From NCBI GenBank assembly GCA_946481335.1, contig CAMLMR010000009.1:1-32445 (forward strand): a DNA stretch of 32,445 nucleotides, given 5' to 3'. Of this stretch, positions 6,792-14,166 are shown one piece after another; position 1 is the stretch's first letter; each line of letters begins with the position of its first letter. The stretch is from an uncultured Lactobacillus sp. Lineage in GTDB: Bacteria; Bacillota; Bacilli; Lactobacillales; Lactobacillaceae. Both the position numbers and the translations under genes were made by a program. Below the pieces are notes generated by a model that worked only from the letters and a program-made list of their open reading frames with translations, did no database searches and had not been told where the DNA came from.

Positions 6792-8465
6792 ATGGATAAA
6801 CAAACTACCGGATCAAAAGCTTTAATTCAAAGCATGATCAATCAAAATATTAAATATGTTTTCGGAATTCCTGGTGCAAAAGTAGACCAGCTATTCGAAG
6901 ACCTACAAGATTTCGAGGACAAAAGAACCCCTAAACTAATCGTGACTCGTCACGAACAAAATGCAGCATTTATTGCAGCTGCGATTGGCCGTTTAACCGG
7001 TGAACCAGGAGTCGTTGCAGTTACTTCAGGTCCAGGGGTTTCTAATCTGGCTACCGGATTAATCACCGCTACATCCGAAGGTGATCCAGTGATTGCAATT
7101 GGAGGTCAAGTAAAACGTGATGATTTATTACGCCTTACCCATCAAAGCATCAATTCAGCCGACCTATTAAAAAGTGCTGCTAAATCTAGTGTGGAAGTTC
7201 AAGATGCTAATAACATTTCAGAAACATTCTCAAATGCTTATATCACCGCCCAATCACCTAAAAAGGGTGCTACTTTCATCTCAGTCCCACAAGACGTTTT
7301 AGGTGATGAAGTATCTCGTCCAGTAATCGAAAAACTACCTAAGATTACTAATGGTAGCGTTGATAAGACACGCATGAAGGAAATCGCTCATTTAATTGAA
7401 AATTCAAAACAACCAGTAATTTTAGCAGGTATGCGTGCATCTACTCCTGAAGTAAGTGCATCATTGCATCAATTGCTACATAAGTTCTCAATTCCCGTTG
7501 TAGAAACCTACCAAGGTGCCGGTGTCATTTCAAAGGAATTAGTTAACAACTACTACGGTCGTGTCAGTCTGTTTGATAACCAAATTGGAGATACCATCTT
7601 AAAAAACAGTGATTTAGTGATTGCAGTTGGATACGATCCAGTCGAATATGAAGCCAGAAACTGGAATCAAGAGCACACCCAAGTAATCAATATCGATACC
7701 GTTTCACCAGAAATTACTGCTGAATACCAACCAAGTATCATCGTTAATGCAGATATCGCCGAAAGTATCGATGTCTTAACTGAAAACATCGATGATTCAA
7801 TGGAACTTTCAAAGGAAGTTACCGACCATTTACACAAGCTACGTGAGCACTTCACTGAAACAATCGAAGAAGTCCATGAAACTACTGAAAATGGTTTGCA
7901 TCCTATCTCAGTAATTCAATCACTACAAAAATTTGTGAATGAAGATACCATCGTAACTGTTGATATTGGTAGTCACTACATTTGGATGGGTCGCTACTTC
8001 AAAACTTACAAACCAAGACATCTACTATTTAGTAACGGTATGCAAACCCTTGGGGTATCTCTTCCATGGGCAATCGGTGCCGCACTAACCCATCCGGATG
8101 AACCGGTTATTTCAATCTCTGGTGATGGAGGGTTCCTATTCTCTGGACAGGAATTAGAAACTGCCGTCCGTCTAAAACTAAACATCATTCAATTGATATG
8201 GGTAGATGGGTACTACGACATGGTTAAGTTCCAAGAAGTTGCCAAGTATGGTCATGATGCCGGAGTTAAATTCGGTTATGTTGACTATGTCAAATACGCA
8301 GAAAGTTTTGGTGCTTACGGAATTCGTGCCAACAGCGTTGAAGACTTAAACAACGCCTTAAACCGTGCAAAAGACATTAACGGTCCCGTTATTATCGAAA
8401 TCCCTGTTGATTACAAAGACAATATTGAACTAAAGACCAAGTTAATTCCTAACGAATTAAACTAA
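6792..8465 (+). CDS. alsS: Acetolactate synthase, catabolic (AlsS type)
   Basis: Condenses two pyruvate molecules to (S)-2-acetolactate with release of CO2, using thiamine diphosphate and Mg2+. This is the first step to diacetyl, acetoin and butanediol and removes excess pyruvate. At 557 aa it has the usual length and three domains: N-terminal PYR with the catalytic Glu in RHEQN (E55), a central domain, and C-terminal PP with the ThDP motif GDGGFLFSG starting at residue 444. The sequence around VDGYYDMVKFQ matches the catabolic, FAD-independent AlsS class rather than biosynthetic IlvB. GAGGTGA precedes the ATG. No regulatory subunit gene and no alsD (acetolactate decarboxylase) is adjacent. 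Control is probably by the divergent MarR protein. Confidence 0.93.
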   Translation: MDKQTTGSKALIQSMINQNIKYVFGIPGAKVDQLFEDLQDFEDKRTPKLIVTRHEQNAAFIAAAIGRLTGEPGVVAVTSGPGVSNLATGLITATSEGDPVIAIGGQVKRDDLLRLTHQSINSADLLKSAAKSSVEVQDANNISETFSNAYITAQSPKKGATFISVPQDVLGDEVSRPVIEKLPKITNGSVDKTRMKEIAHLIENSKQPVILAGMRASTPEVSASLHQLLHKFSIPVVETYQGAGVISKELVNNYYGRVSLFDNQIGDTILKNSDLVIAVGYDPVEYEARNWNQEHTQVINIDTVSPEITAEYQPSIIVNADIAESIDVLTENIDDSMELSKEVTDHLHKLREHFTETIEEVHETTENGLHPISVIQSLQKFVNEDTIVTVDIGSHYIWMGRYFKTYKPRHLLFSNGMQTLGVSLPWAIGAALTHPDEPVISISGDGGFLFSGQELETAVRLKLNIIQLIWVDGYYDMVKFQEVAKYGHDAGVKFGYVDYVKYAESFGAYGIRANSVEDLNNALNRAKDINGPVIIEIPVDYKDNIELKTKLIPNELN

Positions 8466-8468
8466 ATA

Positions 8469-8497
8469 AAAAGAGCTAGATAAATCTAGCTCTTTTT
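8469..8497. terminator. Bidirectional terminator between alsS and DUF805 gene
   Basis: Perfect stem AAGAGCTAGA with its complement, 4-nt loop TAAA, T-run on plus and A/T run usable on minus. It serves the two convergent genes. Confidence 0.85.
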
Positions 8498-8883
8498 TAT
8501 TCTTCTTTACTTGGTAGAATGGATAAAACAATATCCGATAATATTAATAATACATCGATTACTTGTATATACCACGGTAGATGTTTAACTGTATAAACAA
8601 GAATTGACGGTACAATAAATGTGATAATAACCCAATATGGGCTTATTCCGATATCGCGAAATCGCCTCACATATTGGGAAATATTAGGAATCACCGTTAG
8701 AACCGAAAAAATAAGATAAACTACTATTCCAACTTTAATATCAATTTTTTCGATTCCAGAAATAACTCCTGTGATAAGTGTTAATCCCAGAAAACTCCAC
8801 CAAAATTCAGATCTAGTGCTGCGACCCTTAAAGTCAAAGTATCGCATCCAATACATTGAAAAGCCTTCAATAAAATTTAGCAT
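8497..8883 (-). CDS. DUF805 family membrane protein (first copy)
   Basis: Inner membrane protein (128 aa) with four predicted helices. DUF805 signatures: YFDFKGRSTRSEFWW near the N-terminus, and P-x-ISQYVRRFRDIG between helices 2 and 3 (the conserved RRxRDxG motif). The biochemical role of the family is not known. GAGGTAAG directly precedes the ATG with short spacing. It lies downstream of a second DUF805 gene on the same strand, with a terminator between them, so the pair is a tandem duplication with separate transcription. The ending PSKEE matches PSKDRK of the neighbour. Confidence 0.85.
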   Translation of the reverse strand: MLNFIEGFSMYWMRYFDFKGRSTRSEFWWSFLGLTLITGVISGIEKIDIKVGIVVYLIFSVLTVIPNISQYVRRFRDIGISPYWVIITFIVPSILVYTVKHLPWYIQVIDVLLILSDIVLSILPSKEE

Positions 8884-8966
8884 CTTACCTCATCCAAAAT
8901 TTAGTTTTTTGTTATTTAATGTTACATTACAAGTTTATTGTATCAAATATATGTTGATTTCAACAC

Positions 8967-8995
8967 AAAAAAAGAGCGTTAACCGCCCTTTTTTA
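8967..8995 (-). terminator. Terminator of the second DUF805 gene
   Basis: On the minus strand GGGCG pairs with CGCTC (one G-U pair) extended by A-T pairs, 5-nt loop, then a T-run of seven. It lies just after the upstream DUF805 gene's stop. Confidence 0.7.
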
Positions 8996-9433
8996 TTATT
9001 TTCTATCCTTACTTGGCATTACCAAGATAACAAAGTTGATAATTGCAATAATCAAAATTACTGCTTGAACCCATGTATGCTTATCATAGAAAGTAGAACC
9101 TTCTATGATAAATGGAACACCATAAGTGATTAATAGTAACCATGGTGTGACCCCAGCATCACGATAACGACGGAAATGAAGTGATATTGTTGGAATAATT
9201 GCTGCAATGTAGTAGACAACCGCAACGATAAGACCAATAATAGCAGCAATACCTACTTCTTTTGGTCCATGACCAGTTACGATACCAGTAACCAATGCAA
9301 CACCACCAAAAGCGACAATAAATACTAAACTGATTAGTGAGTTAATTAGGAAAACCCACCAAAACTCAGATCTAGTACTTACACCTTTGAAATTAAAATA
9401 TTTTTTCCAAAATTGTTTATATGCTTTAATCAT
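8996..9433 (-). CDS. DUF805 family membrane protein (second copy)
   Basis: Membrane protein (145 aa) with four helices and the same DUF805 motifs as its neighbour: YFNFKGVSTRSEFWW, then PTISLHFRRYRDAG, and a PSKD ending. The helix-1/2 region is longer, with a Gly/Val-rich insert (residues about 40-70). AAGGGG lies about 10 nt before the ATG at 9433. It faces the TM2-domain gene across a 155-bp gap containing a palindrome that could fire transcription both ways. TM2 and DUF805 proteins are both small envelope proteins of unknown role. Confidence 0.85.
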   Translation of the reverse strand: MIKAYKQFWKKYFNFKGVSTRSEFWWVFLINSLISLVFIVAFGGVALVTGIVTGHGPKEVGIAAIIGLIVAVVYYIAAIIPTISLHFRRYRDAGVTPWLLLITYGVPFIIEGSTFYDKHTWVQAVILIIAIINFVILVMPSKDRK

Positions 9434-9535
9434 AATTAATATTTCCCCTTTTTTCTTTTTCTAAGTACATATTAATTAAATATAAAAGAAAAATCAATTT
9501 AAGAAATCATTAAGAATGAAATTTATAACACTAAT

Positions 9536-9560
9536 GTAATTATAACAATGTTATAATTAC
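9536..9560. promoter_or_regulatory. Palindromic divergent promoter between DUF805 and TM2 genes
   Basis: A 25-bp perfect inverted repeat with 11-bp arms (GTAATTATAAC and its complement) around 3 bp. Each strand contains TGTTATAAT, an extended -10 element, in mirror position (9549-9557 on plus, 9539-9547 on minus). It may therefore be a symmetric divergent promoter, an operator over one, or both. Confidence 0.6.
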
Positions 9561-9588
9561 TGTCATACAATACATAGGAGGATTTTAT

Positions 9589-10194
9589 ATGAATAACGTT
9601 AGTCTTTTAGAACAACAAGTTTTTGCTGCTCGTAAGAAATTATCTACTCAAGAACAATTAATGGTAAATGAATATGTTGATAACAATTCTGTTAGCCCTG
9701 TTGCTGCATGGCTACTTTGGGTATTTCTAGGTCAAGTTGGTGCGCATCGTTTCTTATTCAAGAAGCCATACGCAGCATTAATGTTAACTCTAGAAATCAT
9801 CGGATGGATTACTGCTATTATTTTAATTGGATTCGGTTTCTTATTTGCCGTTTGGATTTGGTGGATTGTTGATGCTTTCTCAATTCAATCATGGTTAAAG
9901 GAAAGTCGTCTACAAGCTGCATATAATGGAATTATGCAAGTAACTGGTAAATCAGTTGAACAATTAAGTGGTATCAACTACACTTCATTTGATGGTGGTG
10001 CATTTGTAAATTACAACAACCAACCGCAACAACCTCAACAACAAAACAACTTCGATCCTAACACTGGTGAACCAATCAACCAACAACCATCTTCAGCAAA
10101 TGTTGAACCACAACAAACTAGCGACACTTCTGCTAGTCAATCAATCAACACTACTGATGGTGATGACACTAACTTTAGCAAGCCAAACGAATAA
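9589..10194 (+). CDS. TM2-domain membrane protein with Q/N-rich tail
   Basis: 201 aa. Residues about 34-100 form a TM2 domain: two hydrophobic helices joined by a short loop, with the signature LLWVFLGQVGAHRFLFKKPYAA at its start and WWIVDAFSI at its end. The N-terminal 30 residues are a polar helix. From about residue 138 the tail is low-complexity, rich in Gln, Asn, Pro, Ser and Thr, and ends acidic, so it is probably disordered. TM2 proteins have no agreed bacterial function. AGGAGG lies 8 nt before the ATG, and a terminator follows. Confidence 0.85.
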   Translation: MNNVSLLEQQVFAARKKLSTQEQLMVNEYVDNNSVSPVAAWLLWVFLGQVGAHRFLFKKPYAALMLTLEIIGWITAIILIGFGFLFAVWIWWIVDAFSIQSWLKESRLQAAYNGIMQVTGKSVEQLSGINYTSFDGGAFVNYNNQPQQPQQQNNFDPNTGEPINQQPSSANVEPQQTSDTSASQSINTTDGDDTNFSKPNE

Positions 10195-10202
10195 AGTCTT
10201 GA

Positions 10203-10232
10203 AAAGCTTCCGAATTTTTGGAGGCTTTTTTT
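10203..10232 (+). terminator. Terminator of the TM2 gene
   Basis: AAGCTTCC pairs with GGAGGCTT (one G-U pair) around an 8-nt loop, followed by seven T. Confidence 0.78.
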
Positions 10233-10253
10233 GTTGCATTATTTTTTCGAACC

Positions 10254-10272
10254 TGTTATCTTATATGTAACA
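10254..10272. promoter_or_regulatory. Probable Rrf2 operator A
   Basis: 19-bp imperfect palindrome of the form TGTTA-N9-TAACA. It abuts operator B with no gap. It sits in the promoter region of the reductase/rrf2 pair. Confidence 0.6.
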
Positions 10273-10291
10273 TGTTAATTATAAAGTAACA
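10273..10291. promoter_or_regulatory. Probable Rrf2 operator B, overlapping the -10
   Basis: Second 19-bp TGTTA-N9-TAACA site, directly after operator A. It contains TATAAA (10280-10285), the best -10 candidate for the operon, so binding would repress. No good -35 is visible. Confidence 0.6.
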
Positions 10292-10312
10292 CCTAGAAAG
10301 GTTGATAAAATT

Positions 10313-11167
10313 ATGAAATATGCAATTAGTGCTGTTACCGGTAACTTCGGTAAAGAAGCCATCAAAGTTTTAATGAAGAATGTTCACAGAACAGACATCG
10401 TCGCATTGGCAAGAAACGTTGAAAAGGCTGAAAAGCAATTACCTGCTGGTCTAGACGTTCGTCCATTTGACTACGGTAATCCAGACCAAATGGCAGAATC
10501 ACTACAAGGCATCGACAAATTATTATTTGTGTCATCACAACCAAGTCCTGTCCTACCTCGTATGACTCAACACCAAAACGTTATTGATGCTGCTAAGAAT
10601 GCTGGCGTTGAATTTATCGTATACACTAGTTTCCCTCATGCAGAAACTGCCGATAACTTCCTATCACACGATCACACTAAGACAGAAGCTGCTATTAAGG
10701 AAAGTGGCATTGCTCACTCATTTGTTCGTAACAACTGGTACTTAGAAAACGAAGTAACTGTGCTAAAACCTGCTAGTGAAGGTCAACCATTCGTATACGG
10801 TGCCGGTGACGGCCACGTTGGTTGGGCGCTTGAATCAGAATATGCTGAAGGTGCTGTTCGTGTTCTATTAAGCAAATCACCAAAAGAAATTTACGAATTT
10901 GCTGGTCCAAGTCGTACTTATGCTGATTTAGCTGAAGCTTTAAAGAAAGCTACTGGCAAAGACTTCCCTGTAATTTCTGCATCTGCTGAAGATTACAAAA
11001 ATGGTCTAAAGGAAGCTGGCTTAGACGACGCAACAGTTGGTATCGTTTCAGACATCCAAGCATTGATTGCTGATGGTCAATTAGACGAAGAAACTAATGA
11101 CTTAACTGCAGTAATTAGCCACTCACTTACACCAATCGAAGACGCTATTAAGAAGGTTATTAAGTAA
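10313..11167 (+). CDS. NmrA-like NAD(P)H-binding oxidoreductase (QOR2/YtfG type)
   Basis: Atypical short-chain dehydrogenase (284 aa) of the NmrA/QOR2 group. It has an N-terminal Rossmann fold with nucleotide motif TGNFGKEA (residues about 9-16), then KLLFVSSQPSP, IVYTSFPHA, RNNWYLENE and VYGAGDGHVGW, all in the order of E. coli QorB/YtfG, a quinone reductase. A quinone or other electrophile is therefore a likely substrate, although fungal NmrA itself is only a redox sensor. GAAAGG precedes the ATG. The stop overlaps the start of the Rrf2 regulator gene (TAATG), so the two are translationally coupled. Confidence 0.85.
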   Translation: MKYAISAVTGNFGKEAIKVLMKNVHRTDIVALARNVEKAEKQLPAGLDVRPFDYGNPDQMAESLQGIDKLLFVSSQPSPVLPRMTQHQNVIDAAKNAGVEFIVYTSFPHAETADNFLSHDHTKTEAAIKESGIAHSFVRNNWYLENEVTVLKPASEGQPFVYGAGDGHVGWALESEYAEGAVRVLLSKSPKEIYEFAGPSRTYADLAEALKKATGKDFPVISASAEDYKNGLKEAGLDDATVGIVSDIQALIADGQLDEETNDLTAVISHSLTPIEDAIKKVIK

Positions 11168-11604
11168 TGAAGTACTCACACCGTTTAAGTGACGCTGTTC
11201 ATATTTTGACTTACATCGGTGCCTCAGAAATTGTTGAAGATGATCTATCAAGCCGTGCTATTGCTGGAAGTATTAATTCCAATCCCAGCCTAGTGCGTCG
11301 ATTAATGTCATCACTTAAAAACGCCGGATTAATCACCAGCGAACCCGGCCGTGCCGCCGTTTCATTAAGTAAACCAACTTCTGACATCACCCTATTAGAT
11401 GTGTACAAAGCCATTGAAGAACCTGATTTGTTTCACGTGGATGAAGAAACCAATCAAAGTTGTCCAATCGGTGCCAATATTCAATCAGCGCTACACAAAG
11501 CATATGATGAAGTTCAAAAGCAAGCCGAAGACGAAATGGATAAGATTACCCTATCAGACATCGTTAGTGATGTCGTTGAAGGCAATAAAAAAGCACTATC
11601 CTAA
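11167..11604 (+). CDS. Rrf2-family transcriptional regulator (YwnA-like)
   Basis: Winged-helix repressor (145 aa). The N-terminus KYSHRLSDAVHILTYI begins the Rrf2 fold. SSRAIAGSINSNPSLVRRLMSSLKNAGLI is the helix-turn-helix, followed by the wing GRAAVSLSKP and the LLDVYKAIEE helix. IscR and NsrR carry three Cys for an Fe-S cluster. Here only one Cys (in NQSCPIG) lies in that region, so this is a cluster-free type that may sense an electrophile or thiol stress through this residue, as inferred for YwnA/YodB-like sensors. It overlaps the upstream reductase by one base and probably controls it through the paired operators at 10254-10291. Its last codons form part of the terminator. Confidence 0.87.
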   Translation: MKYSHRLSDAVHILTYIGASEIVEDDLSSRAIAGSINSNPSLVRRLMSSLKNAGLITSEPGRAAVSLSKPTSDITLLDVYKAIEEPDLFHVDEETNQSCPIGANIQSALHKAYDEVQKQAEDEMDKITLSDIVSDVVEGNKKALS

Positions 11605-11621
11605 TGGATAGCGCTTTTTTT
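11587..11621. terminator. Bidirectional terminator overlapping the rrf2 stop codon
   Basis: Stem AAAAGCACTATCC with GGATAGCGCTTTT (one A-C mismatch), loop TAAT containing the stop codon, and T-runs on both strands. It may also end the minus-strand DUF4190-like gene 45 bp away. Confidence 0.78.
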
Positions 11622-11666
11622 ATGTACTTTATTTAACCATCGATTAAATCAAGCACCCTTATGGTA

Positions 11667-11993
11667 TTAAGCTAATGCTGCACCGAATAGAACAGTTACA
11701 ATGAATAAGATGAAGATAATACCAATGAATGAAATGATAGTACCTGCAATTGCAAGACCCTTAGGTTGCTTGAATAAACCAATAATTGAGAAGATGGCAC
11801 CTAGTAGCCATACGATAAAATCAAGAACTGGAATCCATGAAGTAACCAATAAAGCGATTAAGGCTAAAATGAAACCTGCTGTACCAATACCATTACTCTT
11901 AGCTTGGTTGATGTAAACTGATTGGGTACCACCGTTTGGTTGACCATTTTGTTGTTGAAAATTTGGTTGTTGGTTATTTGAACCGTTATCCAT
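11667..11993 (-). CDS. DUF4190-like small membrane protein with Q/N-rich N-terminus
   Basis: 108 aa. The first 25 residues are Asn/Gln/Gly-rich and probably disordered (MDNGSNNQQPNFQQQNGQPN). Two or three tightly spaced hydrophobic helices follow (about 36-70 and 78-106), joined by IIGLFKQPKGLAIAG. The hydrophobic part with GTAGFILALIA and the KQPKGLAIAGT hairpin resembles DUF4190-type proteins. Function is unknown. AGGGGGA lies before the ATG, and a near-consensus promoter lies upstream. The composition echoes the tail of the TM2 protein nearby. Confidence 0.72.
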   Translation of the reverse strand: MDNGSNNQQPNFQQQNGQPNGGTQSVYINQAKSNGIGTAGFILALIALLVTSWIPVLDFIVWLLGAIFSIIGLFKQPKGLAIAGTIISFIGIIFILFIVTVLFGAALA

Positions 11994-12062
11994 TATGAGA
12001 ATCCCCCTAAATTAAGATAAAAATAATCATATCTAATCTTCTTATAATTATTTATTAACTTT

Positions 12063-12091
12063 ATGATACCCAACAAAAAGCGTAAGGTCAA
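12063..12091 (-). promoter_or_regulatory. Promoter of the DUF4190-like gene
   Basis: On the minus strand -35 TTGACC (12086-12091), a 17-bp spacer and -10 TATCAT (12063-12068). The transcript leader would be about 62 nt. Confidence 0.65.
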
Positions 12092-12109
12092 TTTTTGCTT
12101 ATACCATTC

Positions 12110-12146
12110 TTATATCTAAGTTATATTACATATAACTTAGATATAA
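12110..12146. repeat. 37-bp near-perfect palindrome upstream of the DUF4190-like promoter
   Basis: Perfect 17-bp arms (TTATATCTAAGTTATAT and its complement) separated by TAC. There is no T-run and the stem is nearly all A-T, so it is not a usual terminator. It ends 18 bp upstream of the -35 box, a position suited to an activator or DNA-bending site. Function is inference. Confidence 0.8.
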
Positions 12147-12182
12147 ATATTCACAAATAAATTCCATTAAAAATGTTATGAA

Positions 12183-12216
12183 AAAAGGATGATTAACTAA
12201 TCATCCTTTTTGTTTT
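12183..12216 (-). terminator. Terminator overlapping the end of the DUF1003 gene
   Basis: On the minus strand AAAAAGGATGATTA pairs with the run ATCATCCTTTTT around a short loop, followed by T. The stem includes the last codons and the stop of the DUF1003 gene. Confidence 0.8.
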
Positions 12217-12790
12217 GTAAATTATCTTCAATATTTTTCTCACGTTGTGAGGCTTCGATTCGAATCAACATTTCCATTTGTAGTTGGTTTAATTGACTTT
12301 GGTGCTTGTTGTACTTAGTTTGTAAATCCACTTTAGCGTGTAATAGCTTCAATTCTTCCTCAGAACGAAGGTTAACATGATAGTCGTTACGACGGTCTAG
12401 GTCGTCTTTTTCACCGGCACGGTTTTGACTCATCATGATGATGGGTGCTTGAATGGCTGAAATACATGAAAGTGCTAAATTCAATAGAATAAATGGATAT
12501 GGATCAAAATGCCAACCAAATAGTTGCATGACGTTGATAATCATCCAACCGACTAAAAAGACAACAAATGAGATTACGAATCCCCATGAACCACCAACTT
12601 TAGCCACCTTATCGGCTAGTCGTTTACCAAATGTGTAGTTTTCTTGAAGAGCCTTATCGGCATCAATCACTTTGAAGTCTTCATTGTTAATCTTTTGGGT
12701 TAAACGGCGGTCAATTTTGTTGAATGCCGCTTCGTCTTTTCGCATTACTTTTTTTATATCAGCATATTGTTGTGCGTAATTTTCCATCAT
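12197..12790 (-). CDS. DUF1003 family membrane protein
   Basis: 197 aa, with a polar N-terminus, two membrane helices (about 68-90 and 100-120) and a long charged C-terminal helix, probably coiled coil (residues 140-190). Family signatures are clear: GSWGFVISFVVFLVGWMIIN, then FDPYPFILLNLALSC, QAPIIMMSQNR and DRRNDYHVNLRSEEEL. The family has no defined activity. GGGAG lies before tandem ATGs; the first is used. It is a single-gene unit, with a terminator that overlaps its 3' end. Confidence 0.88.
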   Translation of the reverse strand: MMENYAQQYADIKKVMRKDEAAFNKIDRRLTQKINNEDFKVIDADKALQENYTFGKRLADKVAKVGGSWGFVISFVVFLVGWMIINVMQLFGWHFDPYPFILLNLALSCISAIQAPIIMMSQNRAGEKDDLDRRNDYHVNLRSEEELKLLHAKVDLQTKYNKHQSQLNQLQMEMLIRIEASQREKNIEDNLQNKKDD

Positions 12791-12864
12791 TTCAACTCCC
12801 TAACTATGTATAAACAAAAGTCTATACTTTATTACCTAGATATACAAAGATAAAAACTCGCAGC

Positions 12865-12897
12865 AAAAAAGCCATGGTCAAAGCCATGACTTTTTCT
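12865..12897 (-). terminator. Terminator of the purine operon
   Basis: On the minus strand AAAGTCATGG pairs with CCATGGCTTT (one G-T pair), 6-nt loop, then a T-run. It directly follows the purD stop and ends the eleven-gene operon. Confidence 0.85.
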
Positions 12898-14154
12898 TTA
12901 TCTAAACGCTTTATCACCAATGTCGGTTCTAAAAGCATAATCGTTTGAATCAACATTATTCTTAATCGCTTGATTAACGTTATTTTGAGCAATCTTTAAG
13001 TCTTCGTCCGCAGAAATTACCATCATGATGCGTCCACCGGAACTGACTAATTGTTCATCCTGTTCGTCGACTCCTGCATAAGCTAATGCAAGATTACTGT
13101 CGTTAAATTGAGGAAGCTGAAGACCGTTTTTATGGTTTCCAGGATAACCCTTGGCAGCTAAAACATTACCTAGATAATAACGTTTAGTTTGCCATTCAAC
13201 CTTTTGGTCTCGATGATTCATCAAGTTGACAATCACTTCCCCCAAATCACTTTGCAACTGTGGCAAGATGACTTGAGTTTCTGGATCACCCATTCGAACG
13301 TTGAACTCGATTACTTTGACACCGTCTTTGGTCAGGATTAATCCAGCGTATAGAAAACCTTGGAACAAAATGCCTCGTTTGTGCATTTCATCCAACACGG
13401 GTCTAATCACCTTCACTAATCCTTCGTTTAAGACGTCATCCCCAAATTGAGGAAGTGGACTATACGCCCCCATCCCACCGGTGTTTGGCCCCTTATCGCC
13501 ATCGTAGATACGTTTGTGGTCTTGAGCCAGTGGCATGGTTATCACATCAGTTCCGTTTACCATCACAATCATCGAGAACTCTTGACCATCAAGATATTCT
13601 TCAATCAGAATTTCTTGGTTGGCATCGTTAGCATAGATGGAATCTAGAGTTTCTCTAGCTTCTGCTAAGCTCTTAATGATAAAGACACCTTTTCCGGCAG
13701 CTAAACCATTTAGTTTCACGACGATGGGAAAATCATGTTGTTCCATGTAAGCAAATGCTTCATCATGATTACTAAAGGTCGCATAAGAAGCGGTTGGAAC
13801 GTTAGCTGATTGCATTACTTCCTTGGCAAACTCCTTGGAGCTTTCCAACTGTGCAGCTTGTTGATTAGGTCCAAACACTTTCAAGTTAGCGTCGTTAAAA
13901 CGATCAACAATGCCATCGCTAAGTGGCTTTTCAGGACCAACTACTGTCCAATCAATCTGATTATTCAAAGCAAATTCAACTAATGTATCAAAATCTAATT
14001 CATCAATATCAACAGTCTCAACTCTTTCAAGGACATTCATCATTGGATTGCCTGGAGCTACAAAAACTTCTCGATTGACGTTTTTTGCTAAACTTTGGGC
14101 CATCGCATATTCACGACCACCTGAACCAATCAGTAACCATTTTTCCATCTTCAT
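12898..14154 (-). CDS. purD: Phosphoribosylamine-glycine ligase
   Basis: Joins 5-phosphoribosylamine and glycine with ATP, giving glycinamide ribonucleotide (GAR), the second step of purine synthesis. It is an ATP-grasp enzyme of the usual length (418 aa): N-terminal LLIGSGGREYAMA for the PRA site, ATP-grasp loop KLNGLAAGKGV, GPNTGGMGAYSP, and metal-binding EFNVRMGDPETQ. The common KADGLAAGKGV loop has Leu-Asn in place of Ala-Asp here. It is the last gene of the operon, 12 bp after purH, with GTGAGG before the ATG. Its place after purH is the order seen in Bacillus-type operons. Confidence 0.95.
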   Translation of the reverse strand: MKMEKWLLIGSGGREYAMAQSLAKNVNREVFVAPGNPMMNVLERVETVDIDELDFDTLVEFALNNQIDWTVVGPEKPLSDGIVDRFNDANLKVFGPNQQAAQLESSKEFAKEVMQSANVPTASYATFSNHDEAFAYMEQHDFPIVVKLNGLAAGKGVFIIKSLAEARETLDSIYANDANQEILIEEYLDGQEFSMIVMVNGTDVITMPLAQDHKRIYDGDKGPNTGGMGAYSPLPQFGDDVLNEGLVKVIRPVLDEMHKRGILFQGFLYAGLILTKDGVKVIEFNVRMGDPETQVILPQLQSDLGEVIVNLMNHRDQKVEWQTKRYYLGNVLAAKGYPGNHKNGLQLPQFNDSNLALAYAGVDEQDEQLVSSGGRIMMVISADEDLKIAQNNVNQAIKNNVDSNDYAFRTDIGDKAFR

Positions 14155-14166
14155 CGTAACCTCACT

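Noticed and set aside
8497-9433. Two DUF805 genes as one split or frameshifted gene
   Set aside because: Each has its own start, Shine-Dalgarno, complete set of family motifs and stop, with a terminator between them; they are paralogues.
12110-12146. Long palindrome as a transcription terminator
   Set aside because: The stem is almost only A-T and no T-run follows on either strand; the nearby DUF1003 gene already has its own terminator at 12183-12216.
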